The translations under genes and the position numbers were made by a program. Shown here one piece after another: positions 36,595 to 46,271 of a stretch of DNA of 64,000 nt; the stretch's first letter is position 1, and each line of letters opens with the position of its first letter. Origin of the DNA: Campylobacter geochelonis (GTDB lineage: Bacteria; Campylobacterota; Campylobacteria; Campylobacterales; Campylobacteraceae); NCBI RefSeq assembly GCF_013201685.1, contig NZ_CP053844.1:992001-1056000 (forward strand). Direction: 5' to 3'. The notes beneath the pieces are model-generated. The model was not told the origin of the DNA and ran no database searches. It saw only the letters and a program-made list of their open reading frames with translations.

Positions 36595-37923
36595 ATGAAA
36601 AAATTTAGCTGTTTTGTAGCTTTTATCTTAGTTGGTTCACAGCTTTTAGCTGAGCAAAAATTTAGCGCCACATTAGCAGGACACGCTATTTTGCCAGCTG
36701 CTTCGTTTATAAATGTCCCAGATGATGCGCCAGAGTTGCTTCGCACAAATGGTAAATTTGAAAAAACAAAGCGAACCGATAGACTAAAATCCTTTGAGGG
36801 TGTGTCAAATGGCAGACCAACAGGCGTGATGTATCCTTTTAGCGCTCAACCAGCACAAGGGCATTCTGGAATCATAAGTTTAGGAGATGATAGATTTGTT
36901 TTGTTAAGTGACAATGGGCTTGGAAATAAGTTAAACTCAAAAGATAGTGCACTTTTTTATAACATCTATAAAGTTGATTTTAAAACTGGAGAATTTAAAC
37001 GAGAAAAGAGCGTATTTTTACACGACCCAAACAAAAAAGTTCCATTTGCAATCCAAACAGAAGCGACAAAAGAGCGATATTTAACCGGTGGAGACTTTGA
37101 CCCTGAGAGTATTCAGTTTGTTGGCGAGTTTGTATATATCGGCGATGAGTTTGGACCATATATCATAAAAGCCGATAAAAACGGCGTTGTGATAGATGTG
37201 TTTGACACGATAGTTGATGGCAAAATCGTTCGCTCGCCTGATAATCCAGCTTTAACTTTACCAAATTCGCCTGATGAGAATATGCCTAAATTTGAAGTAA
37301 GTCGCTCAAAAGGTTTTGAAGCGATGGCGCTAAGCAAAGATAAAACTAAACTATATCCGCTTTTAGAGGGCGCTTTGTTTGATTATAAAAGCGGCAAAAA
37401 AGAGAGCGTTGATGGGAAAAATTACTTAAGAATTTTAGAATTTGATGTTAAAAAAGATACTTGGAGCAAAAAAAGTTGGAAGTATATACTTGAAGCAAAC
37501 GACCATGCTATTGGGGATTTTAACATGATAGATGAAAAACACGGACTGATAATCGAGCGTGATAATGGCGAGGGAACGAGTGATAAAGCTTGCAAAAATG
37601 GCGAAGATAAGAGTAGGTGTTTTGCTGATGTGGCTAAATTTAAGCGAGTTTATAAGGTTTGGTTAAGCGATGATGGCATAGCTAAAAAACTTGCATATAT
37701 TGATTTGCTTGATATTGAGGATACACGCAAAATTTCTAAAAAACCACTTGTTAATGGTAAATTTGTCTTTCCGTTTTTTACTATAGAAAATGTCGATGTC
37801 GTAGATAAAACCCACATCGTTGTTGGTAATGATAACAACTATCCCAAATCATCTAGCCGTGAGCCAAACAAAGCTGATGATAACGAGCTGATTTTGCTGG
37901 ATGTGGGTGAGTTTTTAAAGTAG
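36595..37923 (+). CDS. Exported esterase-like/phytase-like beta-propeller protein
   Basis: A 442-residue protein with a signal peptide (about 1-19, ending QLLAEQ), followed by a single large domain of the esterase-like phytase family (PF13449): HSGIISLGDDRFVLLSDNG, GGDFDPESIQFVGEFVYIGDEFGPYI (key residues DFDPES and GDEFGPY, which are the family marks), SKGFEAMALSKD and FTIENVDVVDKTHIVVGNDNNYP. It is expected in the periplasm. The true substrate of this family is poorly known. GGAGGAAAAC precedes the ATG. It stands as a single gene between the CRISPR array and the arsenic-type operon. Confidence 0.85.
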   Translation: MKKFSCFVAFILVGSQLLAEQKFSATLAGHAILPAASFINVPDDAPELLRTNGKFEKTKRTDRLKSFEGVSNGRPTGVMYPFSAQPAQGHSGIISLGDDRFVLLSDNGLGNKLNSKDSALFYNIYKVDFKTGEFKREKSVFLHDPNKKVPFAIQTEATKERYLTGGDFDPESIQFVGEFVYIGDEFGPYIIKADKNGVVIDVFDTIVDGKIVRSPDNPALTLPNSPDENMPKFEVSRSKGFEAMALSKDKTKLYPLLEGALFDYKSGKKESVDGKNYLRILEFDVKKDTWSKKSWKYILEANDHAIGDFNMIDEKHGLIIERDNGEGTSDKACKNGEDKSRCFADVAKFKRVYKVWLSDDGIAKKLAYIDLLDIEDTRKISKKPLVNGKFVFPFFTIENVDVVDKTHIVVGNDNNYPKSSSREPNKADDNELILLDVGEFLK

Positions 37924-37943
37924 TTTGAGTAAAAGTGCTGCAG

Positions 37944-37975
37944 ATTTTAGCCAAATTTAAGGATTTGGCTAAAAT
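37944..37975. terminator. Hairpin between convergent genes
   Basis: A perfect 13-bp inverted repeat (ATTTTAGCCAAAT at 37944-37956 and its complement at 37963-37975, 6-base loop) lies between the convergent phytase-like and thioredoxin-like genes. No clear U-run follows on either strand, but position and stem strength suggest a shared terminator. Confidence 0.5.
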
Positions 37976-38019
37976 ATAAGAAATTATAACTTAAAAACTA
38001 TCTTAAAATTACAAAATAT

Positions 38020-38256
38020 TTAAGCGTTTTTTAATAAATTTACTATCTCATCAACGCTTAAAACTTTGCCACTGCTTAAGACTGTGCCATTAACAACGAG
38101 CGCTGGCATACTTAAAACATCGTATTTTAAAATCTCGTTTATATCTTCAACTTTTATAACTTGTGCAAATTTTGCACTTTTTGCAACGGCTTCTTTGGCA
38201 TTTATCTCTAAGGCTTTGCACTTTGCACAACCAGTTCCTAAAATTTCTATCTTCAT
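38020..38256 (-). CDS. Small thioredoxin-fold redox protein (TM0996/MTH895 type)
   Basis: A 78-residue thioredoxin/glutaredoxin-like protein with the active-site pair CAKC near residues 10-13 (GTGCAKCKALE) and a cis-proline region MPALVVNG. Such small redox-active disulfide proteins are often encoded beside PF03773 permeases and arsenic genes, as here. I start at ATG 38256 because AAGGAG lies six bases upstream. It is the last gene of a minus-strand operon: arsR-arsC fusion, permease, then this gene. Role in reducing a permease or reductase is inference. Confidence 0.88.
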   Translation of the reverse strand: MKIEILGTGCAKCKALEINAKEAVAKSAKFAQVIKVEDINEILKYDVLSMPALVVNGTVLSSGKVLSVDEIVNLLKNA

Positions 38257-38265
38257 CAAATCTCC

Positions 38266-39201
38266 TTAAAAAATATAGTTAAAACTTATACCTAAAGTTA
38301 TAATTCCAAAGCTAACTATAAGTATAAATATGGTTAAAAGCTTGAAGCTTATAATCTTTTTAAGCATCAAAAACTCAGGCAAACTTAGCGTAACAACTGC
38401 CATCATGAAGCTAAGTGCAGTCCCTATAGGAAGTCCTTTGGCGACCAAAGCTTCGATAAAAGGCACGATTGCAATCGCATTTGAATACATAAAAATACCG
38501 CTAAAAACCCCAACAAAAACACCAAAAACATTATCAGTATAACGCTGTATAAATCCTGTCGGGATATAACTATGAATCAGCGCTCCAATGGCGATAGCAA
38601 ATAAAACATAAAGATAAATTTTGCTAATTACATCTATCATCTCATCTTTGGCTATCAAAATTCGCTCTTTTATACTAAGTTTTTGCCCATTTTGAGCTTT
38701 GTTTTCTATAGGTTTTATCTCAAAAAGCACCTCTTTTTCAAGCTTGAGTTTTGATATAAAATATCCACCAAGCATTGAAATAACAATGCCAAAAAGCGTA
38801 TAAGCAAGTGTGATTTTAACTCCAAATAAAGAGATTAAAAGTGCGATTGCTACTTCGTTATTCATCGGAGCTGATATAAGGTAGGTAAATGTCACGCCCA
38901 AAGGGATTCTTGCTTGCAAAAATCCGATAAAAAGCGGTATAGCACTACATGAGCAAAATGGCGTTATAACTCCAAAAATCGCAGCGTATAAATAACCATA
39001 AAATGGGTGTTTGCTCTTTATATACTCGCGAACTTTTTGCGCATTTATAAAGGTTTGTAAAAATGATATAACCCAAACGATAACAACAATCAAAGCTAAA
39101 ATTTTTATACTGTCATAGATAAAAAAATGAACTATATCGCCTAAATTTCCACTTAAATTTAGCCATTCGTAAACAAATTTTCTTGAAATATCATACCACA
39201 T
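38266..39201 (-). CDS. Permease of the PF03773 family (ArsP/SO_0444-like)
   Basis: A 311-residue polytopic membrane protein with about eight helices and the family motif TPFCSCSAIPLF (about 86-97) plus the second half-repeat FSGIFMYSNAIAIVPFIEAL. Relatives export methylated or trivalent arsenicals (ArsP) or other metals. The upstream fusion gene with ArsR and ArsC domains points to arsenic as substrate. It overlaps the fusion gene by 11 bases, which indicates coupling. The Cys pair in TPFCSCS is the likely ligand site. Confidence 0.85.
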   Translation of the reverse strand: MWYDISRKFVYEWLNLSGNLGDIVHFFIYDSIKILALIVVIVWVISFLQTFINAQKVREYIKSKHPFYGYLYAAIFGVITPFCSCSAIPLFIGFLQARIPLGVTFTYLISAPMNNEVAIALLISLFGVKITLAYTLFGIVISMLGGYFISKLKLEKEVLFEIKPIENKAQNGQKLSIKERILIAKDEMIDVISKIYLYVLFAIAIGALIHSYIPTGFIQRYTDNVFGVFVGVFSGIFMYSNAIAIVPFIEALVAKGLPIGTALSFMMAVVTLSLPEFLMLKKIISFKLLTIFILIVSFGIITLGISFNYIF

Positions 39202-39886
39202 TTAACTCATCCTTTACTACTTTTACGAGTTTTTCTTGCATTAAATTTAGCGTTTTTTCAAACTCGCTAAACTCCTTGTCGCTTGGATCGTCAAAGGCTA
39301 AATGAAGCGTTTTGGCTGCATTTTTAACGACTGGACAACTCTTTTTAGCATCATCGCAAAGTGTAATTGCTAAATCAAAACTCTCACAAAGCGAATTTAA
39401 GGGCTTTGGATAGAGTTTGTTTGTGAAAATACCTTTTTGGATTAATAATTTTTTTGCATTTGGATTTATCTCATTTGATGGATTGCTTCCAGCGCTATAA
39501 GCCTTGATAATACCGCTAAATTGCGCATTTATCAAGGCTTCTGCCATGATAGAGCGACACGAGTTGTGAGTGCAGACAAATAGCACTTTTTTTATACTGT
39601 GAGGCAAAATTTCACACTCAAGGTATGAAATTTCTTTTAAAGTAGCCGTTCTAAACTCATCTAATGGACTTCGAAGAGAATAATACGACCACTTGCCATC
39701 TTTTCTTACCTTTAAAAAACCGCCATCTTTTAAGATTTTAAGATGTCTTGAAAGGCGTGATTGTATCATGCAAAAAGCCTCTTGGAGTTCGCATACACAG
39801 CATTCGCCATTGGTTTGTAGATATTTTAAGATTTTGATTCTTGTTTCATCGTTTAGCGATGAGATTGTCTGTAAAAAATCTTGCAA
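39191..39886 (-). CDS. ArsR regulator fused to LMW-phosphatase-type arsenate reductase
   Basis: Two domains in one 231-residue polypeptide. Residues about 1-95 are an ArsR/SmtB winged helix with the arsenite-sensing motif ECCVCEL (about 27-33) and recognition helix QSRLSRHLKILKDGG. Residues about 98-231 are an LMW-PTP/ArsC domain with the P-loop CTHNSCRS (about 104-111) and the DDPSDKEF acid loop. It could sense arsenite and reduce arsenate. The start is TTG 39886 with AAGGA six bases upstream, so the fusion is the natural reading. A 16-bp palindrome lies 51 bases upstream. Confidence 0.9.
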   Translation of the reverse strand: MQDFLQTISSLNDETRIKILKYLQTNGECCVCELQEAFCMIQSRLSRHLKILKDGGFLKVRKDGKWSYYSLRSPLDEFRTATLKEISYLECEILPHSIKKVLFVCTHNSCRSIMAEALINAQFSGIIKAYSAGSNPSNEINPNAKKLLIQKGIFTNKLYPKPLNSLCESFDLAITLCDDAKKSCPVVKNAAKTLHLAFDDPSDKEFSEFEKTLNLMQEKLVKVVKDELNVV

Positions 39887-39936
39887 ATTTAGTCCTTTTT
39901 AAAATTTTCGTAAGTATAGCGAAATCATATCGATAA

Positions 39937-39952
39937 ATCAAGATATCTTGAT
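39937..39952. promoter_or_regulatory. Palindrome upstream of the arsR-arsC operon (candidate ArsR operator)
   Basis: The perfect 16-bp palindrome ATCAAGATATCTTGAT lies about 50 bases upstream of the TTG start, and a second half-site (ATATCTTGA) lies near 39968. ArsR proteins bind such imperfect palindromes at their own promoters. Assignment rests on position and symmetry. Confidence 0.6.
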
Positions 39953-40020
39953 ATGAAAACATTTATATATCTTGAAAGTGGAAAATAATAAGCGAATAGA
40001 GAGAAGCTTGAAGTTGTTGC

Positions 40021-40176
40021 GAGTTGTTGTTGCGAGTTGTTGTTGCGAGTTGTTGTTGCGAGTTGTTGTTGCGAGTTGTTGTTGCGAGTTGTTGTTGCGA
40101 GTTGTTGTTGCGAGTTGTTGTTGCGAGTTGTTGTTGCGAGTTGTTGTTGCGAGTTGTTGTTGCGAGTTGTTGTTGC
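40021..40176. repeat. Tandem repeat, 12 perfect copies of a 13-bp unit
   Basis: The unit GAGTTGTTGTTGC is repeated twelve times without a single mismatch (40021-40176), with a shortened copy just before it. Because 13 is not a multiple of three and the unit has no stop in any frame, all six frames stay open across it, giving repetitive peptides that are not convincing proteins. It lies in the intergenic region between the divergent arsR-arsC and rhodanese genes. Confidence 0.97.
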
Positions 40177-40607
40177 TATGCGGTCAAAGAATATAATTTA
40201 TTTTTATAATTTCATATCTAATCAAACTTATTTTTATAGCAAAAAACAGGCTGATAATTAAGTTAAATTTTATTTTTATTAAAATTTAACTAAATCAAAT
40301 TTGAAAAAAAGTTTAATTAAAACCTTTTTTATGACAATTTAACGTATTGTTAAGCTATATTTAAATATAAATTTATTATTAATATCTAATAAAATTTAAA
40401 ATAAAATAATAAATATTTATATAAACCGCGCAGAATTTTTATAGTAGTAAAATTGCCGTATAGAATTTACTATGTATTATCTTTATAAAAAATTTTAAAA
40501 AATTAGTAATATAACCTTATAATTATATAAAAATGATATTTTTTTCTAACCTTTTGTTAAGTTAATTTCTATAGAATTAACACTAAATTTAATATATAAG
40601 GAAAAAT
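40177..40607. other. AT-rich intergenic region upstream of the rhodanese genes
   Basis: About 430 bases without a gene. At 40561-40581 an inverted repeat (GTTAATT, 7-base centre, AATTAAC) lies 27 bases before the first rhodanese ATG and could be an operator, but I cannot name its regulator. A ribosome site AAGGAAA precedes the ATG at 40608. Confidence 0.45.
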
Positions 40608-41000
40608 ATGAAAAAGATAGCTTTGGCTCTAGTAGCGCTCGCTGTAATGGCGTTTGCCGATGTTAAAACTGTGGTGGTAACTCCAGAGATACTAAGTGAT
40701 AAAACTTTGCAAATAGTTGATGTAAGAACTCCGGCAGAATGGGCGCAAACTGGCGTGGTTAAAGGAGCTGTCAAAGTATCATATACTAGCGAAAATGGTG
40801 TAAATGAAAATTTTGTAAACGAGCTAAAAGCAGCAGGAATCGACCCGAATAAACCAGTTGCTTTGCTGTGTCATAGCGGAAACAGAAGCAAAAAAGCAGC
40901 CAAGTTGCTTGATGAAGCTGGGTTTAAAAATATTATCGATTTAGATGGCGGTGTTACAAGGCTTGAAAACGAGTATAAATATCCGTTAGTAAAAGAGTAA
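40608..41000 (+). CDS. Exported rhodanese-domain protein
   Basis: A 130-residue protein with a signal peptide (about 1-17, ending MAFA) and one rhodanese domain. The active-site loop CHSGNRS (about 87-93) carries the catalytic cysteine, and VDVRTPAEWAQTGVVKGA is the usual entry motif. It would act in the periplasm as a sulfurtransferase or persulfide carrier. It is directly followed, without a spacer base, by a second rhodanese gene without a signal peptide. Confidence 0.9.
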   Translation: MKKIALALVALAVMAFADVKTVVVTPEILSDKTLQIVDVRTPAEWAQTGVVKGAVKVSYTSENGVNENFVNELKAAGIDPNKPVALLCHSGNRSKKAAKLLDEAGFKNIIDLDGGVTRLENEYKYPLVKE

Positions 41001-41384
41001 ATGAAGAGTTTGTTGATGGCTGAATTTGGTGATAAAAACCTTATAAAAGTAAAAAGCACACCTTTGCTTTCAAAGATGCTTGAAGATGAAAATTTGCAAA
41101 TTATCGATATAAGAACCTCGCAAGAATGGGAAGATGGAAGCGTAAAAGGCGCTATAAAAATAACGTTTATCGATGAACTAGGGCAGGTAAATCCAGACTT
41201 TTTAGATGAGTTTGATGCAAAAACTGACGCTTCTAAAATAAGAGCTTTACTCTGTAGGAGTGGGTATAGGACGTATTTTTGCGCTAGGTTTTTAACTATC
41301 GCTGGTAGAAAAAATATCATAAATTTAAGTGGTGGCATAAACGAATTCAAAGCTGTGCAAGTTCAAAGCCACGCAAGCTTTTAA
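41001..41384 (+). CDS. Cytoplasmic rhodanese-domain protein
   Basis: A 127-residue protein of a single rhodanese domain with the active-site loop CRSGYRT (about 78-84) and IDIRTSQEWEDGSVKGA. It has no signal peptide, so it should be cytoplasmic, while its neighbour is exported. The two share the same layout and are probably an old tandem duplication. The ATG immediately follows the upstream TAA, so they are likely translated from one message. Confidence 0.88.
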   Translation: MKSLLMAEFGDKNLIKVKSTPLLSKMLEDENLQIIDIRTSQEWEDGSVKGAIKITFIDELGQVNPDFLDEFDAKTDASKIRALLCRSGYRTYFCARFLTIAGRKNIINLSGGINEFKAVQVQSHASF

Positions 41385-41478
41385 TGAAATATAAATTTAA
41401 ATAAATTAACTTTTATATAAATTTAAAACTATTTTGTTATTATTTTATCGTTGTTATAAATCAAAAAAAGGAGTAGCG

Positions 41479-41844
41479 ATGAGTGCGTTTGGATATTTTA
41501 AAAAGGTGTATGCGGAGTACTTTAATTTCAATGGTAGGGCTAGGAGAAAAGAGTATTGGTATTATACGCTTTTTTATACTATTATTTCTATTGTTTTAGG
41601 GACTCTTGATTTGTTGATTTTTGACATGGAAATACTTAGCTCGATATTCTTTTTAGTATCGCTTATACCATATTTAGCAGTTAGCGCAAGAAGGCTTCAC
41701 GATATAGGAAAAAGCGGTTGGTGGCTACTGATCGGCATTATACCGATTCTTGGCGGTATAGTTTTGCTGGTATTTTTCATAATCGATGGCGAGCAAGGTG
41801 ATAATGAGTATGGGCTAGATCCAAAACGTGAGTATAGCTTTTAG
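41479..41844 (+). CDS. DUF805 membrane protein
   Basis: A 121-residue protein of the DUF805 family with about three helices. Family marks are FNGRARRKEYW (about 17-27), SARRLHDIGKSGWW (about 72-85), PILGGIVLLVFF and the acidic tail GEQGDNEYGLDP. The ATG at 41479 has AAAGGAG seven bases upstream; an earlier in-frame start lacks one. Function of the family is unknown. It is a single gene between the rhodanese pair and a long gene-free region. Confidence 0.88.
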   Translation: MSAFGYFKKVYAEYFNFNGRARRKEYWYYTLFYTIISIVLGTLDLLIFDMEILSSIFFLVSLIPYLAVSARRLHDIGKSGWWLLIGIIPILGGIVLLVFFIIDGEQGDNEYGLDPKREYSF

Positions 41845-43380
41845 ACATTTTAACTAGCGTTTTGTTGATAGTGCAAAAAATATTTGTTTTTTAGATTTTG
41901 ATAGCTAAATTTTAGCAAATAAATATCTAAAATAATAAGTTAATTTTATAAATATTTTATGGGAAGTATCTGTAAATGATAAATTTATTTAAATTTAGTA
42001 AATTTCAGATACTTTCGTTTTAAAATATATCAGATTTAAATCTCTATAAAAAATGGTTAAATTTAGATACTGGCGGAATTAAATTTACAATCTAAGATTT
42101 ATTTAAGCCATATAAAAAATTTACAAGCTAGATAAATTTTTTGATTTAAAAATAAGGCGCGTTTAGTTTTGATAAAAGTTTTGTTGCTATTAGCTGCGAA
42201 AATAATATAGGTAATTTAAAATTTGGAAGTAAAGGTTAGCTAATTTTTACTTTTTTAAATAAAAATTTCATATAAACAAAGAAAATTTATAAAATTTTAA
42301 AATAATTTTTTGGTTAAAATTTTATAGAGAACAGACTTTGTACAATATTAATTTTTGCTAAATAATATAAATAATTTTAACTATTTTTTATATAAAATAC
42401 ATACAACAAAGCAAAATAGGGCGGCAAAGTAAGATTAAAATATAAATGGTTTTAAAAAAATCTGCCAAAAAAAGTTATGGCTATTTCGCTTGATAAAATA
42501 TAATTTACATTTTTAATAACTGTTGAAAATATTTTATAGGGTTAAATTTAACATTTTATAGTATTTGACTTATCATTTTGGCTAGAAATATTAAAATTTT
42601 TAAAAACTTTATATTTTATTTTTTGTGGTTGCCATTGTTTTGTACTATTATTATAATAAGTAATTATTTAAAGTTTAGTACGAAATTTTAGTAAATTTGC
42701 TATGCAATTTTGTTGATATTTTACAAATATTTTTATCTTTAGTTGTTCTTGTAAACAGGATATTTCTAAAAGTTTACTAAAGATTATCAACTAACTTTTA
42801 GACTTTTAATTGTTGCAAAATATGTATTTTAAGAAATTTTTTAGCAGCTAACAGTTGATTAAGCCTATTTAAAAATCATAGATTTTGCGGGTTCGCTATT
42901 TAAGATTTTGCATAGAGTGTCTTGCGAAATATTTTAAAAATTTTTTGCCAAAATTAATTTTTAAAACCCAGAGCCCAGAGTTTATAAAAATAGGTTAAAT
43001 ACAAGCTTTAAAATAGTAAATTAAAAGCAAACAATTGCATAAATAAAACCGAAAAGCTGATAAATTTGTTTTTTAGTAAATTTAAAAGTACTTAAATTAT
43101 ATTTGCGTTAAAAAGAGTTAAATTTCCACACATTATTTTGGCTTTACCTGCGCAAGTTAAGTAAAATTTGATAAAAGTTTCAAACATGCTATTTAAAATA
43201 AAATAAGCTTAAATCATGCCAATTTTACCAGAGCTAAAACATTTTGCAAAACTATAACGCATAGCAAAGGATAAAATTCTAGTAAAATTTAGTTTTTTGA
43301 GTTGATAATTTTTAAATTTTATAACATTAAAAATTTAGTATTTTAACCAAATTTATTTATCTTAAGCTCAGCAACAAACG
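41845..43380. other. Long gene-free AT-rich interval
   Basis: About 1.5 kb with no open frame above background on either strand, composed of AT-rich low-complexity DNA. I saw no RNA gene, IS end or protein remnant in it. It continues into the pseudogene at 43482-43803. Confidence 0.5.
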
Positions 43381-43481
43381 CTATCTTTACAGCTTATGAA
43401 CCTATGAATTCATTAACGCTAAAATCAACCTATTTTCCGCTTTTAAGCTCATTAAAAAGTTAGTAAAATTTACCTTTAGAT

Positions 43482-43803
43482 TTACACTTTTTTTCGATAG
43501 TTGGGCATTTTCTTTACTAGCAAAACATAGCAAAATGCAAGCGGTAGAGTAGGGTTAGTCTTGATGAAGTGGTTAAATTTAGTACCATTTTCTACTAAAA
43601 AACAAATCGCTTCGTCCTTATCATCAAATAGCTTAAAAATAGACAAAATATACTTTTGCAAATTCATCAAAATACGCTAAGTAGCCATTTTGCAACAACT
43701 TGCACGAACGCAGTATGTTTTGAAATTTGCTCAGATAACCAATCTGATTAGCATAAATAAGCCCGTCGTGCAAAAATGTGAAATTTGGAAGCAGCCCTAG
43801 CAT
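43482..43803 (-). pseudogene. Remnant of a possible ankyrin-repeat-like protein
   Basis: On the minus strand an ATG at 43803 opens a frame (MLGLLPNFTFLHDGLIYANQ, then SKFQNILRSCKLLQNGYLAYF) that ends after about 57 codons. The neighbouring frame (43670 to 43482) continues with LFDDKDEAICFLVENGTKFN and TNPTLPLAFCYVL before it stops. The spacing of EAICFLVENGTKFN resembles an ankyrin repeat hairpin, but the family is not certain. A frameshift at about 43630-43650 breaks the gene and the C-terminus appears lost. I regard it as decayed. Confidence 0.5.
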
Positions 43804-44110
43804 AAATTTTTTAGTTTTTTAGAGGTTATAGAAAAATGCGGCATAAAAATAATGTTTGAATTTGTGTTATAATGGCTTGTTTTAAGTGGATTTCAAAAGT
43901 TATCTCTTTGTCTTTTGAAGTGACTTTTAAGGTTTAAGCAAGAGTGTATTTAAACTCAAATCCACTTGCAAATCGGCTATATCGTTGCAATATTTTTGCA
44001 AAAGCTCTCTTGTTTTCATAACGCGCCCTTAAGATATCATTAAATTTAAGTAATTTTAACATAAATTTAAAATTATTTTAATAAAAATAGGGTAAAGGTT
44101 TAGCTCAATT
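43804..44110. other. Gene-free interval upstream of the pseudogene
   Basis: About 300 bases between the pseudogene start and the htpG terminator with no open frame worth reporting and no recognised RNA gene. Confidence 0.45.
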
Positions 44111-44114
44111 TATA

Positions 44115-44140
44115 AAAGCCCTAGTAAAAACTAGAGCTTT
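44115..44140 (-). terminator. Terminator hairpin after htpG
   Basis: A 10-bp stem with one mismatch (AAAGCCCTAG at 44115-44124, CTAGAGCTTT at 44131-44140) lies 10 bases beyond the htpG stop. Read on the minus strand the stem is followed by TATAAA; read on the plus strand it is followed by TTT. It can serve htpG. Confidence 0.6.
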
Positions 44141-44149
44141 TTTCATGAT

Positions 44150-46006
44150 TTATATAGCTTTTGTGATAACTGAAGTTAGAATTTTAGCAAATTCATTTGG
44201 GTTATCTATGGCAATGCCTTCTTGAATTTTAGCGATATTTAGAAGTAAATTTGAGATGTCGTTTATCATAATCTTGTTATTTTCAAGCTTTTTGATGATT
44301 TCATGCTCTGGATTTATCTCTAAAATCGGCTTAATCTCAGGTAAATTTGCTTGACCCATTTGTTTTAGAATTTGCTGAGTTGCAAAGTCTGGATCGTCTT
44401 TATCATATACCAAACAACTAGCAGAATCGCTTAGCCTGTTTGTTACTCTGACTTCTTTTACTTCGCCATTTAATGCTTCTTTGATTTTAGCAGTTAATTC
44501 TTTGAATTTTTCACTATCAACAGCCTCTTTTTCATCTTTAAATTCAGCCTGCGAAGCTGGTTTTATCGGAGTTTTATCAAACTCATAAACCATCGGCATA
44601 ACAATCGAGTCAATCTCTTCATCACATATCAAAACCTCAATATCTTTTTTGTTAAGACTTTCTAGGATAGGTGAGTGTTTGAGCGCGTTGGCGTTCTTTC
44701 CTATGATGTAATAAATCTCTTTTTGATCTTCTTTCATAGCCTCTTTATACTCTTTTAGGCTTATTAGTCCATCTCTTTTACTTGATTTAAAAAGGGCTAA
44801 ATTTAGGATTTCATCTTTTTGAGCTGAAAATCCATAAAGCCCCTCTTTAAGCACTTTGCCAAAAAGTGTGTAAAATTTTATGTATTTTTCTCTATCAGTT
44901 TCTTTAAGTTTTTCAAGTTCGATTAAAATCTTTTTAACACTTGCCTCTTTTACGCTTCTTATAATAGCATTATCTTGCAAAATTTCACGGCTTACATTTA
45001 ACGGCAAGTCCTCTACATCTATGATTCCTTTGACAAACCTTAGATAAGTTGGCAAAAGTTCTTTTTCATCATCGGTTATAAAAACTCTCTTAACGTAGAG
45101 TTTAACACCACTTTGATAATCCACTCTAAACATATCAAAAGGCTCAACGCTTGGGATGTAAAATAGGGTTGAGTATTCGATTTTACCTTCAGCTTTTGTA
45201 TGGATATAAAGTAGTGGATCTGTGCTATCGTGGCTGATTTGTTTATAAAACTCGTTGTAATCCTCTGGTTTTAAAGCGCTTTTTTGCATACGCCAAAGTG
45301 CGCTTGCTTTGTTGATTTGCGTAGTTTTTAGCTCTGTTTTTGAAGGCTCTATCTCTTTTCCATCGCTATCTTTTTTAGCTGGGATAAATTCCTCTTTATC
45401 CATAAAGATAGGGTATGGGATGTGGTTTGAGTATTTTTTGATGATATTTTCTATCGTGTATTCGTTTAAGAACTCATCATCTTTTAAAAATAGCGTGATT
45501 TGAGTGCCATGGCTATCTTTTTTACCTTTTTTTATGCTAAAACTTGTAGCGTCGCTGCTCCAGATATTTGCCTCATCGCTTAGTGCTTTTTTGCTTAAAA
45601 CCTCGATTTTATCAGCAACCATAAAAGCAGAGTAAAAGCCTACGCCAAATTGACCGATAAGATTTGAATCTTTTTTAACATCGCCACTAAGCTGAGATAA
45701 AAATCCCTTTGTTCCACTTCTTGCTATAGTTCCAAGGTTGCTTATAAGTTCATCTTTATCCATGCCGATACCATCATCTGATATGATAAGAGTTTTAGCA
45801 CTTTTATCTATCTTGATATCGATTTTAGAAGTATAGGTTAGCTTTTTATACTCATCGTTTGTAAGGCATAGATAGTTTAGTTTATCTAGCGCATCACTTG
45901 CGTTTGATACAAGCTCTCTTAGAAAAATCTCTTTGTTAGAGTAGAGTGAATGTATCATTAAATTTAGTAAATCACTCACTTCGGTTTGAAATTCATGTTT
46001 TGACAT
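44150..46006 (-). CDS. htpG: Molecular chaperone HtpG (Hsp90)
   Basis: HtpG is the bacterial Hsp90, an ATP-dependent cytosolic chaperone. The 618-residue protein has the N-terminal GHKL ATPase domain with [40 protein letters not shown] and the [11 protein letters not shown] motif, then middle and dimerisation domains. I start at ATG 46006 ([11 protein letters not shown]), the family N-terminus, with AAAGGATTAA upstream. The frame runs 23 codons further but has no ribosome site or homology. It is a single minus-strand gene. Confidence 0.97.
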   Translation of the reverse strand: MSKHEFQTEVSDLLNLMIHSLYSNKEIFLRELVSNASDALDKLNYLCLTNDEYKKLTYTSKIDIKIDKSAKTLIISDDGIGMDKDELISNLGTIARSGTKGFLSQLSGDVKKDSNLIGQFGVGFYSAFMVADKIEVLSKKALSDEANIWSSDATSFSIKKGKKDSHGTQITLFLKDDEFLNEYTIENIIKKYSNHIPYPIFMDKEEFIPAKKDSDGKEIEPSKTELKTTQINKASALWRMQKSALKPEDYNEFYKQISHDSTDPLLYIHTKAEGKIEYSTLFYIPSVEPFDMFRVDYQSGVKLYVKRVFITDDEKELLPTYLRFVKGIIDVEDLPLNVSREILQDNAIIRSVKEASVKKILIELEKLKETDREKYIKFYTLFGKVLKEGLYGFSAQKDEILNLALFKSSKRDGLISLKEYKEAMKEDQKEIYYIIGKNANALKHSPILESLNKKDIEVLICDEEIDSIVMPMVYEFDKTPIKPASQAEFKDEKEAVDSEKFKELTAKIKEALNGEVKEVRVTNRLSDSASCLVYDKDDPDFATQQILKQMGQANLPEIKPILEINPEHEIIKKLENNKIMINDISNLLLNIAKIQEGIAIDNPNEFAKILTSVITKAI

Positions 46007-46271
46007 ATTTAATCCTTTATAAATTTTTAGCAGATTATAGTATAAAATGCTTAAAATTTCAAGATATTTAATCAAAATAATTGAAAAAAGTTGATAGTAA
46101 CTATATCAAGTTATATAAATTTACCTATTTTGGGACGATAATAGAGTGGTAAAATTTTAATATATAAAAATTTAAAAGAAATTTTAGCCACTAATCTTTG
46201 AAATTGATAAATTTAGTAAAGAAGCGATATGAATTTTTAAGAGATAAAGGCTAATTTAAGCCTTTATAAAT

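Noticed and set aside
39972..40261. Three overlapping frames encoding LLRVVVASCCCEL repeats
   Set aside because: They exist only because the 13-bp tandem repeat has no stop in any frame. There is no ribosome site, no conserved flank and no domain.
46007..46075. Longer N-terminus of htpG starting at a TTG at 46075
   Set aside because: No ribosome site lies before it. The family N-terminus begins at the ATG at 46006, which has an AAAGGA upstream.
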